Below are positions 48,401 through 61,330 of a stretch of 64,000 bases of DNA, piece after piece. The position numbers and the translations under genes are program-made. The stretch covers positions 563,001-627,000 of the forward strand of contig OY821744.1 of NCBI GenBank assembly GCA_963682055.1. The letters run 5' to 3'. The notes under the pieces were generated by a model. It searched no databases, was not told the origin of the DNA, and saw nothing but the letters and a program-made list of their open reading frames with translations. The stretch's first letter is position 1. Each line of letters starts with the position of its first letter. The DNA is from Primula veris. Taxonomy: Eukaryota > Streptophyta > Magnoliopsida > Ericales > Primulaceae.

Positions 48401-50960
48401 ATTTAGTTATCATACTTATTTCAAATAGAAAGAATTTTTTTTATCACACGATAAATATATCCCCCGCAGAGAGTAGACAATTTTTTTCTCTTCTGTAGTT
48501 ATGTATATTGATTCTTCATCCCTCAAATTAATCAACAAGCTCCAACCTAGGGAAAAGATTCCTCAGTTTGTGGAATACCAAACAGAGGGAAATAAGGAAT
48601 GATCCAGCAAAATAGTACTTACAGTATTTGAAAGTTAGAAATATTTGATAACTCTGGTGGTAGGTATCCAGATATATTGTTATTGTCTATGAGCCTGCAA
48701 ACATTTTACCACTTCGATTACAAAGCATCTAAAACTCGATACAACAAATTCTGTATATATGTATATATATATTTGTATATAGCTCTCTTCAAAGCTCAAA
48801 AAGTTTAACTCAATGCTCAAAAGCTTATAAAGGAAAAGCATACGAAATTTTACGTTTTAAATCTTTTTTATGGTAAAAGAGCTTAAGCTTTTTTACGCTT
48901 TTAGTGAAGCAATTGATAAAAGGTTCACCTATGCTTTCGCGTTTTGATACACTGATACACATACATAGTTACATATATACATATACATGTATGTATGACT
49001 GTATAAAGCTTACAAGTGCAGAAGATTGGATAAGTTGGAAAGCCGTGGAGGAATAGTGCCACTAAGTGAGTTGTTGTTCATGTGACTGCAAGTAAAACCG
49101 TAATTAGAAATTTAGATATATAAAAAAACTGGAAAAGTTAGTAATTGCAACCTATTCTGCAGAGAAAGCAACTTACAGATGTCTAACACTTTGTAAATTT
49201 GAAAACGAATCAGGTATCATCCCCGTAATCTGGTTCTGGTCTATTTGTAGCCGATCTAATTTTGAAAGATACCCAAGCTCATAGGGTAAGGAACCTGATA
49301 ACTTGTTTCCATTCAATAGACTGCACCAATGACAAAAACAGGATGAACAAACAATAAAAAAAAATTTATAAAAGGCTTGTTTGGCTGCTACTCTACAGCA
49401 ATGAATCCGACTTATTTGTGGATGAGAAAGAAGGTAGAGTAGATCATTAAGCTTGATTTTACTAGCTTTGTTAGATTTAAATATGATTTTTTTTTAGCTT
49501 TAGAGCTGTTCTGCCAGTTTTAACTTTTAATCAAATGAACTACAACTTACATGAAAAAAACTAAACAAGCCGTACTTAAAACTGCTAACAAACAAGCCTA
49601 GGTTCAGATTGTGAACTTCATGTTAATCGGTCGTTACTTTTTGGCTTTCCTCAAATGAAGTACATTTGCTTCCTCTAATTTGGTTTTTCTTTCCTCCTTT
49701 GCTTTTTGGCTTTCCTCAAATGAAGTACATTTACTTCAATTGCTTTGACTTTCTTTTGTTTTTTGGAGGGCATATATTTCATCCGGTTCTTGTAGAACTT
49801 CTAATCTTGCAGCTAGGCTTTTTAGATTAAGTTGTCCATGAACACAACTACATGCGTTACTGTTAATTTTAAGAATTGTATGGAATTCTTTATTTGCAGT
49901 ACATATCTGGCCTTATTATACAAAAAGGTAATAATCACTAATAAACATTAAACCGTATGGATTGCTCTTACAGAAGCTTTAAAGATGCAATATTTCCAAT
50001 CTCCTTCGGTATGCTTCCACTTAAATCATTCCACATGAAATCTCTTGCAAAAGGAAAAACAAAGTAAGAATCAGTATTTATCCGAAAACTGTTTAATCAT
50101 AAATATAAAGACATTTCAAAACTAAATTATATTTTTAAGAAAGTCTCACAGTATCCTAAGTTCAGAGAGTTGGCCAAGCTCGGGACCTAAGCTTCCAGAA
50201 AGGTTCATATTCATTAGCTGGCTGCACCCAATTACACACATCAATGATTAAGGTAAAGGTGATAAAAACAACAAAATATAGCGATAACCAGAAAAAACTA
50301 AAACAGAACCTAAGGAAGAAGGAACTTACAGCTCACGAATGTGTAAGTAGCCATCATCGCTAACTCTATTAAAGCATAGAACTCCTGTCCAGTTAAATCT
50401 ACATGGATCTCCTTTATTCCAGTTCTCAAGGTGTTTCAATGGATCACCTAGCCTTTTTTTTATACTTATTAACACCGAAACTGCAGAAATCCCAGTGTAT
50501 CAGTAAATTCTTTTCAGTTTTGTGTAAAAAGAAAAAAGTCAACTTAACTACGAGTGCTTCAAAAGTATTTTGTGTTTGAAATTGCGTCCTTTGAACAAGT
50601 AAATTGAAGTGCCCCTGATGGAAGTGGTATTTGAAACCAATAATTTGTAAAAAGAAAATCATTCAAATGGAAGTTTGTAACAAAAACCATGACTTTTATT
50701 ACCCAGCTGTAAAGAATAAAATTACACAGAATATATACAATCTATAATTAGAAAAGATTACGAAAATAAGCATCAATACAATAAAGTCTTAAATACTTAA
50801 AAGTTTAACCACAGTTGAAAAACAACAAAGAATTTCAAAGTGTAAAAGAATGTAAAAACAGCATTTCACCTTCTTTTGGATTAGTAATTTGTCCAAATGT
50901 AAGGATTATGAAGAAACAGAGTGACACCACTAAAACACATCTCCCACCTCCCTGTTTCAT
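39489..50960 (-). CDS. LRR receptor kinase, subfamily VIII-1, ~20 exons, ~960 aa
   Basis: A plasma-membrane receptor kinase of the At1g06840/At5g01950/At5g37450 type. The ATG at 50960 opens a signal peptide ([16 protein letters not shown]). Exon 2 (50480-50330) carries the N-cap with [13 protein letters not shown]. About ten LRRs follow, mostly one per 72-nt exon (50221-50150, 49321-49178, 49087-49016, 48695-48624, 48190-48116 and on to 45442). Exon 45080-44566 is the juxtamembrane cysteine domain ([14 protein letters not shown]). Exon 43217-43054 holds the membrane helix. The kinase spans 42938-42657, 42437-42386, about 40824-40564, 40288-40151 and 39833-39489, with [26 protein letters not shown] and SDFGLSR, so it is an RD kinase with all key residues. 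Phases were followed through the LRR and kinase exons without a stop. Introns are large and carry transposon DNA. The subfamily also includes the hydrogen-peroxide sensor HPCA1, but this gene's ligand is unknown. Confidence 0.92.
41259..42035. mobile_element. MITE in an intron of the VIII-1 kinase
   Basis: A 777-bp element starts AGGGCAGTATGTAAAATCCG and ends ACCATTTACACCCCT, imperfect inverted ends. It is flanked by a 10-bp direct repeat ACAAATAGCT (41249-41258 and 42036-42045). The interior repeats GGTTTGGTTTAGGTTT and ATCCGAACC phrases in both orientations. A 9-10-bp duplication favours a Mutator-like origin; if only 8 bp are counted, hAT is possible. Confidence 0.75.
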
Positions 50961-51345
50961 CCTTCCGATTCGCTAAATTGAAGTGAAAAGTGAGAATTTT
51001 CTTAGAAAAATCAGCTTCATATCATTACTATAAAGACCAATTCATAGGATTTTTACCATAAAAAAAATTGAACAATTGTCTGACTAATTAAACTCGGAAA
51101 ACGAAAAAATTGATTTCTAAAACTGAATCAAAGGATAGAAACTTTAGAAGTTAACTTCTTAGGACTTATAAAATTAACAACTTGCAAAATAAACAAAAAA
51201 ACCAAGTATGTTTTTCGAGAAATTAAGAGAAAAACTAGAGCATTTAAATCTAAAAATACCCCTGCGAGTATGTTTTTACTATTTTCAAAGTCAAAGGAAC
51301 TGAGATTTTATACTAACTGAGATTTTATAGTTTGGTACACCAAAC
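50961..51345 (-). promoter_or_regulatory. Upstream region of the VIII-1 kinase
   Basis: This AT-rich stretch lies between the kinase start codon and a fold-back transposon. It presumably holds the promoter or a leader intron. No specific element could be assigned. Confidence 0.4.
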
Positions 51346-51349
51346 TGAG

Positions 51350-51890
51350 ATTTTAAGGGTTTTTGGTACACCAAAGTGACATTTTAACCATTTTTTAACG
51401 ATTTGACTATCTAACTTTCAATTTTTTGAGTTTGTGTATCACATTATAATAAACTTTCTAATTTAGGTATCATATTATAATAAAATTTCCAATTTAAGTA
51501 CCAATTAATCACGGAATCATGTCACGTGACAACACGTGTTTAACAAACGTTAACATGAAAGAGTAATTTTATCATTCTACACCAAAATATATCGTCATCC
51601 TAGAAAAATGTTTCTCTCCAATTTCACATAACAAAAATTAGTAGATAGTCCAAATTTGTTTGGAAATATTGTTTTAAGATGATATATTTTGATGCAGAAC
51701 GATAAAATTACTCTCTCACATAAAAGTTTATAAAACACGTGTTGTCATGTGACATGATTCTATGATTAATTTAGACAGTGATATTTAAATTGGACAGTTT
51801 TTTATAGTGTGGTATCCAAATTGAGAAAGTTGAAATGTGAGGTGACCAAATCGTTAACAGTAACATAGTTTGGTGTATTAAAAATATTTT
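51350..51890. mobile_element. Long fold-back (inverted-repeat) element
   Basis: Arms of about 230 bp (about 51355-51600 and 51670-51887) are inverted copies of each other. For example AATCATGTCACGTGACAACA on the left matches AATCATGTCACATGACAACA on the reversed right arm, and the outer ends both read (T)ACACCAAA. The centre is about 70 bp. Transcribed, it would form a long hairpin. Target duplications were not clear. Confidence 0.75.
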
Positions 51891-52879
51891 TTTCCTAAAT
51901 TTGTTTTAAAATAATGATGACGATCAACCTAATCAGTGAACTAAATTAGACAATTACTCCAAACAAGCAAACTCATAAAAATATAAATAAAAAAGATCAC
52001 CTGAAAATACTGTAATGGAAAAAAGTGACAACCGCCATTTTCGTGACTTCCCAAACCAAACAAAAAAGAAAGAAAGAAGAAAAGAAGTATCAAGAAAGTT
52101 AAAAAGGATTCATGAACACAGTTCTCAAAAGCATAAAAAGAAGAGATGGTAACAATTCGGGTCTAGAATAAACGCTAAACACAGATATATTTTGATTGAA
52201 ACACTTGAAAATAGTTGTTTAGCTCAACTAAAGAAAAATAAGCATTGAAAAGAAAGACAAAGAAAGTATTGAATCATGCATGATCGCATGAGAAAAGCAA
52301 AAAAAGCCAACAATAGAGTTGAAAATGGCGCCAAGTATTATACATAAGTTACGTAACATAACATTGTATAATATCAATCATATCATGATCATAAAAACCA
52401 TCGTACTAAAATTACAAATAAATAGGGACCCGATCTGTAAACATGCAAATCGTATCAAAAGAAAGTGGAAAAAAAATCCCGACTCCGACCTGACAAAAGT
52501 CGGGCCTCGACTTTTTCGGTACCCGAATGTTCGGGAACCCATAAGGATGGGATAAGTTTATCCCGAATTTCCCGACATATCTTTTTGGATAAAATTAGAA
52601 AATGAGTTTTCAAAATATTTGAAAGTCTTCACGCGGTTAGTTGAGAAGTTGTATTTATTTGTTTTGAATAATATCTTAAAATATTTACTACATACAATGT
52701 CACATCAACTACAAATAATGTAGACAGCGACAAAAAGAGGGAGAGTGATTGTCTTTTTTATATTTTATTTTTTGTATAACAAAAAAATAAAATTCGGATG
52801 AGATTAGTCTAATGCCCAAATGTGAATTTTATTTGTACCGTGTTCGAACAACCAATTAGTACTATCGTTGTATTATTAT

Positions 52880-53480
52880 CATTTTGTATAATTACCATTA
52901 GTACCATTAATATGGTACGGTAATATCGTATCGGCCAATTACTTGGTATGGTAATGATACTCGTTTTTATAGTATTACGGTATTGTATAATTATAAATAC
53001 ATATCACAATTAATAAAAATTAAATATATTTTTTATATTAAGAAATAAGAATTTAAGCCAATTTAGTTTATCTTTTCAAACTTATATACTTTTTAATTAT
53101 GTGTGTGTCTGAATTAACTTTTTTTATTGAAGGTTTGCCTTTTAATAAAGAAAAATAATGATTATTTTAGCCTAAAAAATATAGTTTTAAATTTTTTTCA
53201 TGATAAGAAAATTAAGATAAAAGGTTTTTAGTTTGATTGAAACAGAAGTATTTGTTTTTGTACTTTATTTTTTTTAATTGTTCATTAATGTTTTCGGTTA
53301 CATTACATGTGACAAAACGATTATTTAAGTTGAATTATTTTTAAAATTGGTAATTTTGTATTGTACCGTACCATTACCATACCGACTTACGGTATAATAA
53401 TTATAATACATACCGAATGTACGGTACGGTAATAGTAATGAAATCTCTTCTATTACTAAGTACGGTATGATAATGATAAT
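52880..53480. repeat. Degraded inverted-repeat element with GGTACGGTA phrases
   Basis: Both ends carry alternating TATGGTACGGTA/TACCGTACCATT and AATGATAATA phrases in opposite orientation around an AT-rich centre with no gene. It looks like an old non-autonomous transposon, but ends and target duplication cannot be set. Confidence 0.5.
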
Positions 53481-53784
53481 AACAAAAAATAGCATGACAT
53501 TGTATCAAAGAGATCGTGAGATTGTTTAGATAGTGACTGAAAAATAAAATAAACTGCATTGATTAATAGTTATTACCCAGTCAGTCCTCCTGGGGAAAAA
53601 AACTCAATAGTGTTTAAAGTTTAAACACAAATCATTTTTATTAAATTGACGAGGCGGCTCAAGCTTTATCAACCTTTGATATATACAAACTCACCATAAG
53701 AACAAAAATTTGTCTATGAATTTTATTAAATGACACTTATGAAAGAAAGGTAAAAGTCCCGAAATTTGCTAAATTTTTTTCTTA

Positions 53785-56700
53785 CCGGTGTTCCTTTCAC
53801 AACAGTAGATACATGAGAAGTTGCTTATCCTTTGGCATCTGGTACTGGAGCGAGCCTCGAAGTTGCTTCTCCTTTTGCTTCTCCTTCTCCTTTGCAGTAA
53901 ACTTTTTATCTAGCAGTATGTTATTTGCCTTAATATCACGATGGATAATTGGAGGATCAGCTTCAGTGTGGAGGTAAAGAATTCCCTTAGCTGCATCTAG
54001 TGCAATATGCAATCTTCTCGTAAAAGTTAACGATTCTTTATATTTAGCTGTCAAAAAAGCATATCAATAATGTTAAACAGATAGTAGGAAAAAAATTACT
54101 GCAATTGATTTGGGTTTCCTTCATAATCTGTGAAAAAAATCAGAATTTTATGGTCTTAGAACGAGGATTTGATAGCACCGTAAATCCCGAGATACAAATA
54201 TGAATACATTTAAATGAACGTTAAACCCAAAGAATGAAAGAATTTGACTAAAAATGGCATGGAACTGTACCATTTAGGAGATCATGTAGTGATCCGTTTG
54301 GCATGAACTCATAGACGAGCATCTGCAAAATAAACCAGATGGTAAGCTAAAATACTAAATCTGTTGTAAAGATAAAGAGTGGGATAGAACTTTTTAAAAG
54401 TTATCATACTAAACTAAAACAAAGAAAAAAAGATCTTCTGAGTTTAGAAAAGCATGTATGCCTTAAAAAAAAAGACTGGGAAGTTCATCTTTACCTGTTC
54501 ACCTTCTTCATCACAGTATCCAACCAATGGAGCAAGGTTACGGTGATGTAAACGTGACAGAAATTCAATCTCAGTATAGAATTCTTTTTCGCCTTGTAAG
54601 GACCCTTATAATGCTCGCTTTATGGCGACGACTGTGCCATCACTTAATATGCCTCTATATACTTTTCCATACCCACCTTCACCAATTTGTGCTGTAATGC
54701 TGAATTGGTTTATTGCAATTTCCAAGTCTTTGAAACAATATCCTTTCACTCCTTCCATTTTTATAGGGTTTTTTGGGACTGCCAAAAACCAAACAATACT
54801 AAAATTAAAGAAGGAACATTTTTGTCATCTTGAAGTTAACCAAGAGAATATTATACCTCTTCTGTAACGTACTCACTTACAGTAAAAAAGAAACATAAAC
54901 AAGTTTTGCGCAAAAGATGTAAGGCTTACAAAAGAAGATGTGGGATGGAATATCAATTAATTGTTTGCAACAAACTAAAAATCAAATTCAATGAAATAAA
55001 GCAAAATATTGTGAGCTAACGTTTGCTATGTTTTAACTTTTAATCAAATTTTGATTTTTGATTCAAGGTAAAATCTCCGACCAATTTTTTTCCACTTCGA
55101 TTGCTTTCAGCAAGCAACTATAAAACTCTAAGGCTTAAGTAACCCCAACCTGAGAAATAATAAATCCTGTAACGAGGTTGAAAAAATAGTGCACAAATGA
55201 TCTGATCAACAGATCAAGAGCCACATTAGTAACACCGTAGCAAATTAAAGAAAAGCCCCAGAGTGTTAATCTTCATATGATAAAGAGCAGAAAAGATAAA
55301 AAGATACTTACAACGTTAATCTTCCGAAGATTTATACTTGTCTCCTCTACGCCTTTTCAAATAAACAAGAATGATTACAATAATTATTATACTTGCACAT
55401 GCGACAGATCCTAGCACAATTCCAGCAGTTGCAACTTTGCTCATTCCGGATTTGGGAGGTGGGATCAAAACTGGTACATTTTAAAACCAAATACTAATTA
55501 ACTTAAATTCATTTATCACGATTTCAACCTTCACACAACAAATTAACTTCATTTATAGCCTGTATTGATTGTAAAAACAGAAAATTAACCTTCACCATAT
55601 AAGGGATATTTGGATGCCAAACCCAAATTAAATAAATCACCAAATTCTTGTACAATTGTTTATCGGACATCTGATTTTTTTAGTTACAGCAATTTATTCT
55701 AAAAGACAACATTATAACCATAAAACTTAAAATCTTTCAAAAAAACACAACCAGTTAATGTCGAATTTCTTAAGAATAGAAAAATAACTATTAAACTATT
55801 ATAAGCAAATAAAATATGAAAATTAAACTAAATGTTAATTTTTCATCAGAGGGTTTATCAGTGAGAAAAAAGAAACATGAGTGCTAAACCATACGTTAAA
55901 AATTAAAATTAAATTAAATTAATTTTATAAGCTTATGAAATACTAACATTTTCAAATAAAGGAATGAAATAGAAAAGAATAACGATCATAAAAAAGATTC
56001 TGTGTTACGCAGACTTACACTGTGAATATGGACCTTGTAGAGTGAAATTAAGCAGATCATATGGGCCAAAGGTATCGTTACCAGGAATCGAAAAAGTAGC
56101 AATAAAATTAATTATCTGCTGAATTTCTGTCTCATTGAAGGCCCTAGGACCGTTGATAATTGGGCTAAATGTGGGGAAGATTTTCAAATATAACCTTAGT
56201 CTGGGACCTAATTGCCATGAAACTGAATCAATGTAAAGCTGAGGAATCTCAAGACCGAGATTTGAAGTTATGTACTCCAGAAACTGATCCGTATATGGAG
56301 GGAAGTCGGAAAAGCTAGGACTCCTTAAGCGTAAATCGACCCCAAAAGGTGCATCACAAAAGCACTTAGAAGAGTAACCAGGAACAAATTCGAAATTAAA
56401 GCTGAAAGGACAAGAATAAGGATTGCAGGTACTAGTTGTGTTACTTCGGATTTGAATAGTTTCTTCTTCTTTTTTTAGTCCCACAATATTGCAGAATACT
56501 TTGCTGATTCGATCTTTGGCAAACAGGATTATCCTGAAGTCTGATAAATGATGAATTAACTAGCATCAAATTCATGTCAATCATCATAAAGAGTTTCCAT
56601 GTACAATTTATATTAATATATAAGCAAAAATACAGAATGTTTTGGCCATTTTGACCAACTCATAAAAGGTGCATTATGTGAAGTTGTCATAGCAAAATTT

Positions 56701-56970
56701 GGGTAGAAAGTAACTTAATTTGTTTTTGCAAAAAAAACTTTACTTTCTCAAATATCTTTGTGTTCCACTAGTAACAATAGTTTTACGAAAATATTTATCT
56801 ATAATAAACTGTCCTGTCACTGGAGTAAATATCTGTTTAGAAGTTCCACATGGAAAAGATATGTAGTACTCACGACTTACACAACAGTTACATTTTGTGG
56901 AGGATCTAGGCTGCCTGAAATGTCTGAAAGCAAATTATTCCGGAAATCCCTGCACAAGAATACCTTGTCA
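53785..56970 (-). pseudogene. Broken LRR-VIII-1 receptor kinase
   Basis: Exons of a relative of the kinase at 39489-50960 remain in order. 56965-56880 holds a partial last LRR. 56545-56015 holds the cysteine domain (CDAPFGVDLRLRSPSFSDFP), with a frameshift at the run of seven A/T near 56478. 55480-55323 holds a membrane helix, and 54760-54497, 54325-54275 and 54047-53786 hold kinase exons. The kinase has an in-frame TAA at 54606-54608 just after the VAIK lysine (AIKRAL-stop-GSLQG). In exon 54047-53786 the VSDFGL segment after KKFTAK is replaced by a Lys/Glu-rich local repeat. A second stop follows at 53825-53827. [11 protein letters not shown] is intact. The final kinase exons and nearly all LRRs are absent. 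It cannot make a working receptor. Confidence 0.9.
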
Positions 56971-57302
56971 GGAGAATAATTGGGAAATAGTCTCAAACTT
57001 AAATCAAGAGATATAGATGAAGGTCCCTGTGTGACTTCATGTGCTTAAATCAAGTAGTTCCTGACCACGGAACACGATCTCAATTGACTGAGACGTTCAC
57101 TATATGGATTAATATAATCCGAGCGAATGTGGTATACCGCCTAAGTGAGTACTTGATCAGCTTGGGATACTTGAACAAGTATTATCCCTTGCGTGTTTTA
57201 TTATGCGATCCACTTTTGGCAAACATGATTATCCTGAAGTCTGATAAATGATGAATTAACTAGCATCAAATTCATGTCAATCATCATAAAGAGTTTCCAT
57301 GT
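56513..57302. repeat. 90-bp direct repeat pair bounding the pseudogene's left half
   Basis: 56513-56601 and 57213-57300 are nearly identical (shared phrases GATTATCCTGAAGTCTGATA and CATCATAAAGAGTTTCCATG). The second copy ends at the junction with the RLK D unit. It marks a local duplication, probably linked to loss of the LRR exons. Confidence 0.75.
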
Positions 57303-57564
57303 CAAATACGTTTGAACTAGTCCATCCCAAAGTCTTTGTTTGTGTTTATTTCCAGTCTTTAAATGTGGAATAACGGGACTTTGAAGTCAAGTCTTTCTCA
57401 TTTTTTTTAATTATTGGACAACTTGGTGTGGTGCCCAACTCCGATAAAAAATGTTCGAAAAATATTTCAAAGCATGTTTAGAGGATCGATCTTTGTTATT
57501 TGTTGATCCTAACAAAATTAGGCATAACAAAACAGTATTTAAACAAAACTTCACATATATGCTT

Positions 57565-57711
57565 ATCACAAGATATAGTTTAAGGGAAATCACAATGATT
57601 ATCACAAAATATAGTTCAAGGGAAATCACAATAGTTATCACAAAATATAGTTCAAGGGAAATCACAATGATTATCACAAAATATAGTTCAAAAGGGAAAT
57701 CACAAAATATA
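57565..57711. repeat. 36-bp tandem repeat downstream of RLK D
   Basis: Four copies of a 36-bp unit contain TTATCACAAAATATAGTTCA and GGGAAATCACAATG. At the matching place downstream of RLK A, B and C there is a single related segment, so the array expanded only in unit D. Confidence 0.8.
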
Positions 57712-57945
57712 TGACCGGCTCAGCCAAGCCAGCCGATTGGTAAGGGTGACATACCATATTTTTTCTATTAGAAAACTATCTAAAAGGGTGATTTTTTTTT
57801 TGTCCAAAAAGGTGCAAGACTGAAAGTTTTTAGTACAGACTAAGGTGTTGTGTAGCTTTGGACCGGCACCGACATTTTTACTCAGAGAAAGACGGCAATA
57901 AAACATAAAGATGCTTATAGAATTACATAGATCGACAGTACTCTA

Positions 57946-60900
57946 CTAATTAGAGAGGATTTGCTGCTTGATTTTGTTCAACTTAGTCACCACATCCTTC
58001 ATCTCAAACCTCTCTTCGGGTGAATCTCTTGAGCAACCCAATCCTAATTTTAGTATGGCCAAAAAGATATTTTCTGAGGAATTCACAGTTTTTCCTTGAA
58101 CATCTGCATATAGCAAGTTCTCATCGATAACATCCGTTTCCCCATCGGAAACTGACGAGCTCACCCATTGCATAAAGCTTAAGTCTTGCGAAAACATTTC
58201 TTCTGTCGGTTTCTTTCTTGTAAAAGTCTCTAACAACATAATTCCGTAACTGTATACATCACCCTTGGTCGATACTCTTCCCTCCGCACCATATTCTGAA
58301 ACAGAATTCACTTTCAAAGATTCAACTCAAAGATAATAATCATACAGTATCAAGAAGTGTAAAACGCCTTTTTTTCGTTATAGATTTTGTTTGCAAAAAT
58401 GTTCAATTTTTTGTGTCAATTGAAAGATGTAACAATGGAGAAAAAACAGTCCAGGTTATTAAAATCATCACGAGAAAGTCGTAGAATTTTTTATCTCCAT
58501 GCCATTATTAAATAAATGATAGTTTGGTTTCCTCTTTACCTGGAGCAATGTAGCCAAAAGTACCCAAGGTTACAGTTTGAGTTTCTGTTTTGTTTGCAGC
58601 CAATATCTTGGCGATACCAAAATCACAAACATGGGCAACCATATCTTCATCTAAGAGAACATTACTCGGCTTTAAGTCGCAATGTATCACCGGCTCTATT
58701 TGGCCTTTATGAAGATAATCCATTGCTTCCGCAACATCGAGCATGATGCTAACTCTCTGGAAGAAACTTAAACAATAATTGTGAGAATACAACCACTTCT
58801 CTAGGCTCCCATTAGGAATGTATTCCATAACCAGAGCCCTCAACTCGGGGTTTGTACATGTACTTATGACTTTCACAAGATTTCTATGCCGCACAGTTCG
58901 TAAAACTTTGCATTCGGCATCAAAACTCTTCATAGCCCCATCAACGGTTAAATTAAAAAGTTTCACTGCTACAATTTCCCCATTAGAGAGGCTTCCCTTG
59001 TATACATTCCCAAAACCTCCAGATCCCAGAAAATTTGCCTCAGAAAATTTATTTGTAGCAACCGAGAGCTCGTGATATGAAATCATTCTTTGTTCTTGTG
59101 ACATATTCTCTGGATTTTGCTGAAAGTTTTTTCTGATGCGTTTGCTATAGACGAACAAGAGAGGGCCAATGATCAATACAACTACAATAACTGGAAGAAT
59201 ATAACTAAAAGAAGTGAGTTTTTTTCTTGATTTTCGTGAACCTTGACTTGGGCATGGTTTAGAAATGAGGTCTCCACAAAGTTGTGGATTACCCCTAAAA
59301 GACTGTGATGTGAAATTCGTGAAAGGCCCCCCCGTTGGAATTTCACCCGAAAGCGTATTATTAGACAAATCCAGGTATTTGAGGTAAGTAAGCGTCTCAA
59401 GGGACTTTGGTATATGACCAGATAGGTTATTGTTAGATATATCCAGCCCAATTAACGAGATCAAATTTTTGATTGACTCGGGCATAGGACCAGAAAAAGA
59501 GTTCCATGAGAAGTCTAGAGTTTCCAAGCTCGTAGAAGATTTTGAAAAGTCGTGAATATTACCTGATAGTTGGTTCACAGACAAGTTTAAGAAGTTTAAA
59601 GACTTTACTATAGTAAAATCCCGACCAAGCTCTCCGTGCAAAAAGTTTGATGCTAAGCTCAAAGTCAAGAGATTTTCTAGACTCCACAAGCTCTGAGGTA
59701 TCGTGGAGCTTAGGCGATTAGACTCGAGGTTTAATATCTGCATGCCACTGAGTTCTCCAATGCAATGAGGGATAGAACCAGAAAAATTATTATCTCCAAG
59801 AACAAGGACTCCCAAGTTTCTCAAATAGCAGATCTCTTCCGGGATGGTGCCTTCTAGTTTGTTAAAGGCAATATAGAGTTGTTGTATTCTTTCCATTCCT
59901 CTGACCGTTCGTGGAATGGTGCCATTAAATCTGTTCCTATTAAGATTTAAGAAAGTTAAATTTTTCAGAGTACCTATATCTTCGGGAATTTCACCTTGTA
60001 AGTTGCACGTGCCTACTGCTAATGTTTGAAGAGAAGTTGGCAGTGCTGGTGGAAGTATTCCAGTAAAGTAATTGTGTTCCATGCCTAAGAGAGTAAGTCT
60101 AGACATATTGTACCAATGAGTAGGAATACTTCCCGTGAGTTCGTTGGCACCTAAAAAGAGTTTATTAAGGTTAGGAAATTGGAGACCGGTATCTTTGGGC
60201 AGATCTCCGGAAAAAGAATTTTGCGCGAGTGCCAGTATCGCTAATGAGGATATATTGAACAAAGACGGGGGAATTGTACCAGTTAGATAATTTGTCCCTA
60301 AACTAAGTACTCTTAGTCTTGATAGACGTGCCACCTCGTTCAGAACTGTGCCGTGAAATTTGTTGTCGTTAAGACCTAACTGTTGTAAGGTTGACATGTT
60401 ACCCAAGGGGACCGGGATTTTACCAGTTAGATTGTTGCTTCCAAGTATAAGTAATCGGAGCCTAGGTAAGGTTGTTATGTTTTCGAATAATGGACCAGTG
60501 ATCTGATTTCCAGCTAACGAAATCATTTGGAGCTTTCTGCAAAGGGATAAACTCATCGGAATCTTCCCTGTAATGTTATTCCTTTCCAATACGAGAATGG
60601 TTAAACGACTTAAGCGGCCTAACTCGTTTGTCAATTGACTGTGGAAATTGTTATAGCGAAGATCGAGCACAAACAGAAAAGAAAGGTTACCAATGTGAGG
60701 TGAAATAGGGCCCACGAGACCCATGTATTTGAGTAGAAGATGGGTGACTCTTTGGCGGCGTTTGCTGCAAGAAACTCCGTACCAGTTACAAAAGTTTGTA
60801 TTTGTGGTCCAGTTAGTCGCAAGAACGTTGTGAGGATCAAACTCGATAGCGTTTTTGAAGGCAAGGAGAGAGTGTAGGTCGGTGATATTGGAAGATAGTG

Positions 60901-60979
60901 AAGTGGAAGTGGTTATACAAAGTGTATAATTATAAACTAGAAGCATCACTAAAACTAGTAATGGAGTTTTACAACACAT
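57946..60979 (-). CDS. RLK D: class XII LRR receptor kinase, non-RD, 929 aa
   Basis: Exons 60979-58540 and 58295-57946 join in frame (CCA G|AA TAT) across a 244-bp GT-AG intron. The order of parts is as in RLK A: signal peptide MCCKTPLLVLVMLLVYNY, CNWYGVSC cap, about 20 LRRs, CGDLISKPC cap, membrane helix, kinase with GSGGFGNVYKG, VAVK, HCDLKPSN and an intact DFG. All catalytic residues of a non-RD kinase are present and the conserved 110-bp upstream block is kept, so this and RLK A are the best candidates for function. Several central LRRs (for example AVGTCNLQGEIPEDIGTL) differ from A and B. The C-terminal tail is also more diverged and ends one residue earlier. Confidence 0.93.
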
Positions 60980-61330
60980 TTCAATGAACACTCAGAAAGA
61001 CACACAAATTAAGTTGAAAGATTGTAGATTAATGAACGTATCATTTAAAAAGATAAAAAACACGTCTTCCATGACCCAACCACTCCCATTGACGTAGTTA
61101 TTTTAAATTCAGTCTTTGTAGTATAAATTCAAATATAAAAGGCTAGACGATTACGATTTTTGATATATTAAATTCTAAAATTTAATTATAGTATTACTTT
61201 TTACCTCCTATTAAATTTTGAACATCAAAATATTTTACCATCCACTTGACACTATAAAAATGATTACAAAAGTAGAGAAAATTAGAAAAAAGTACCAAAA
61301 AACAACAAGTTTATAAAAAAATTGAAAACG
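60980..61330 (-). promoter_or_regulatory. RLK D upstream region
   Basis: The first about 110 bp match the region above RLK A (AAAAAACACGTCTTCCATGA is shared), pointing to a conserved promoter or leader. Beyond that the sequence is AT-rich with no assigned feature. Confidence 0.5.
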
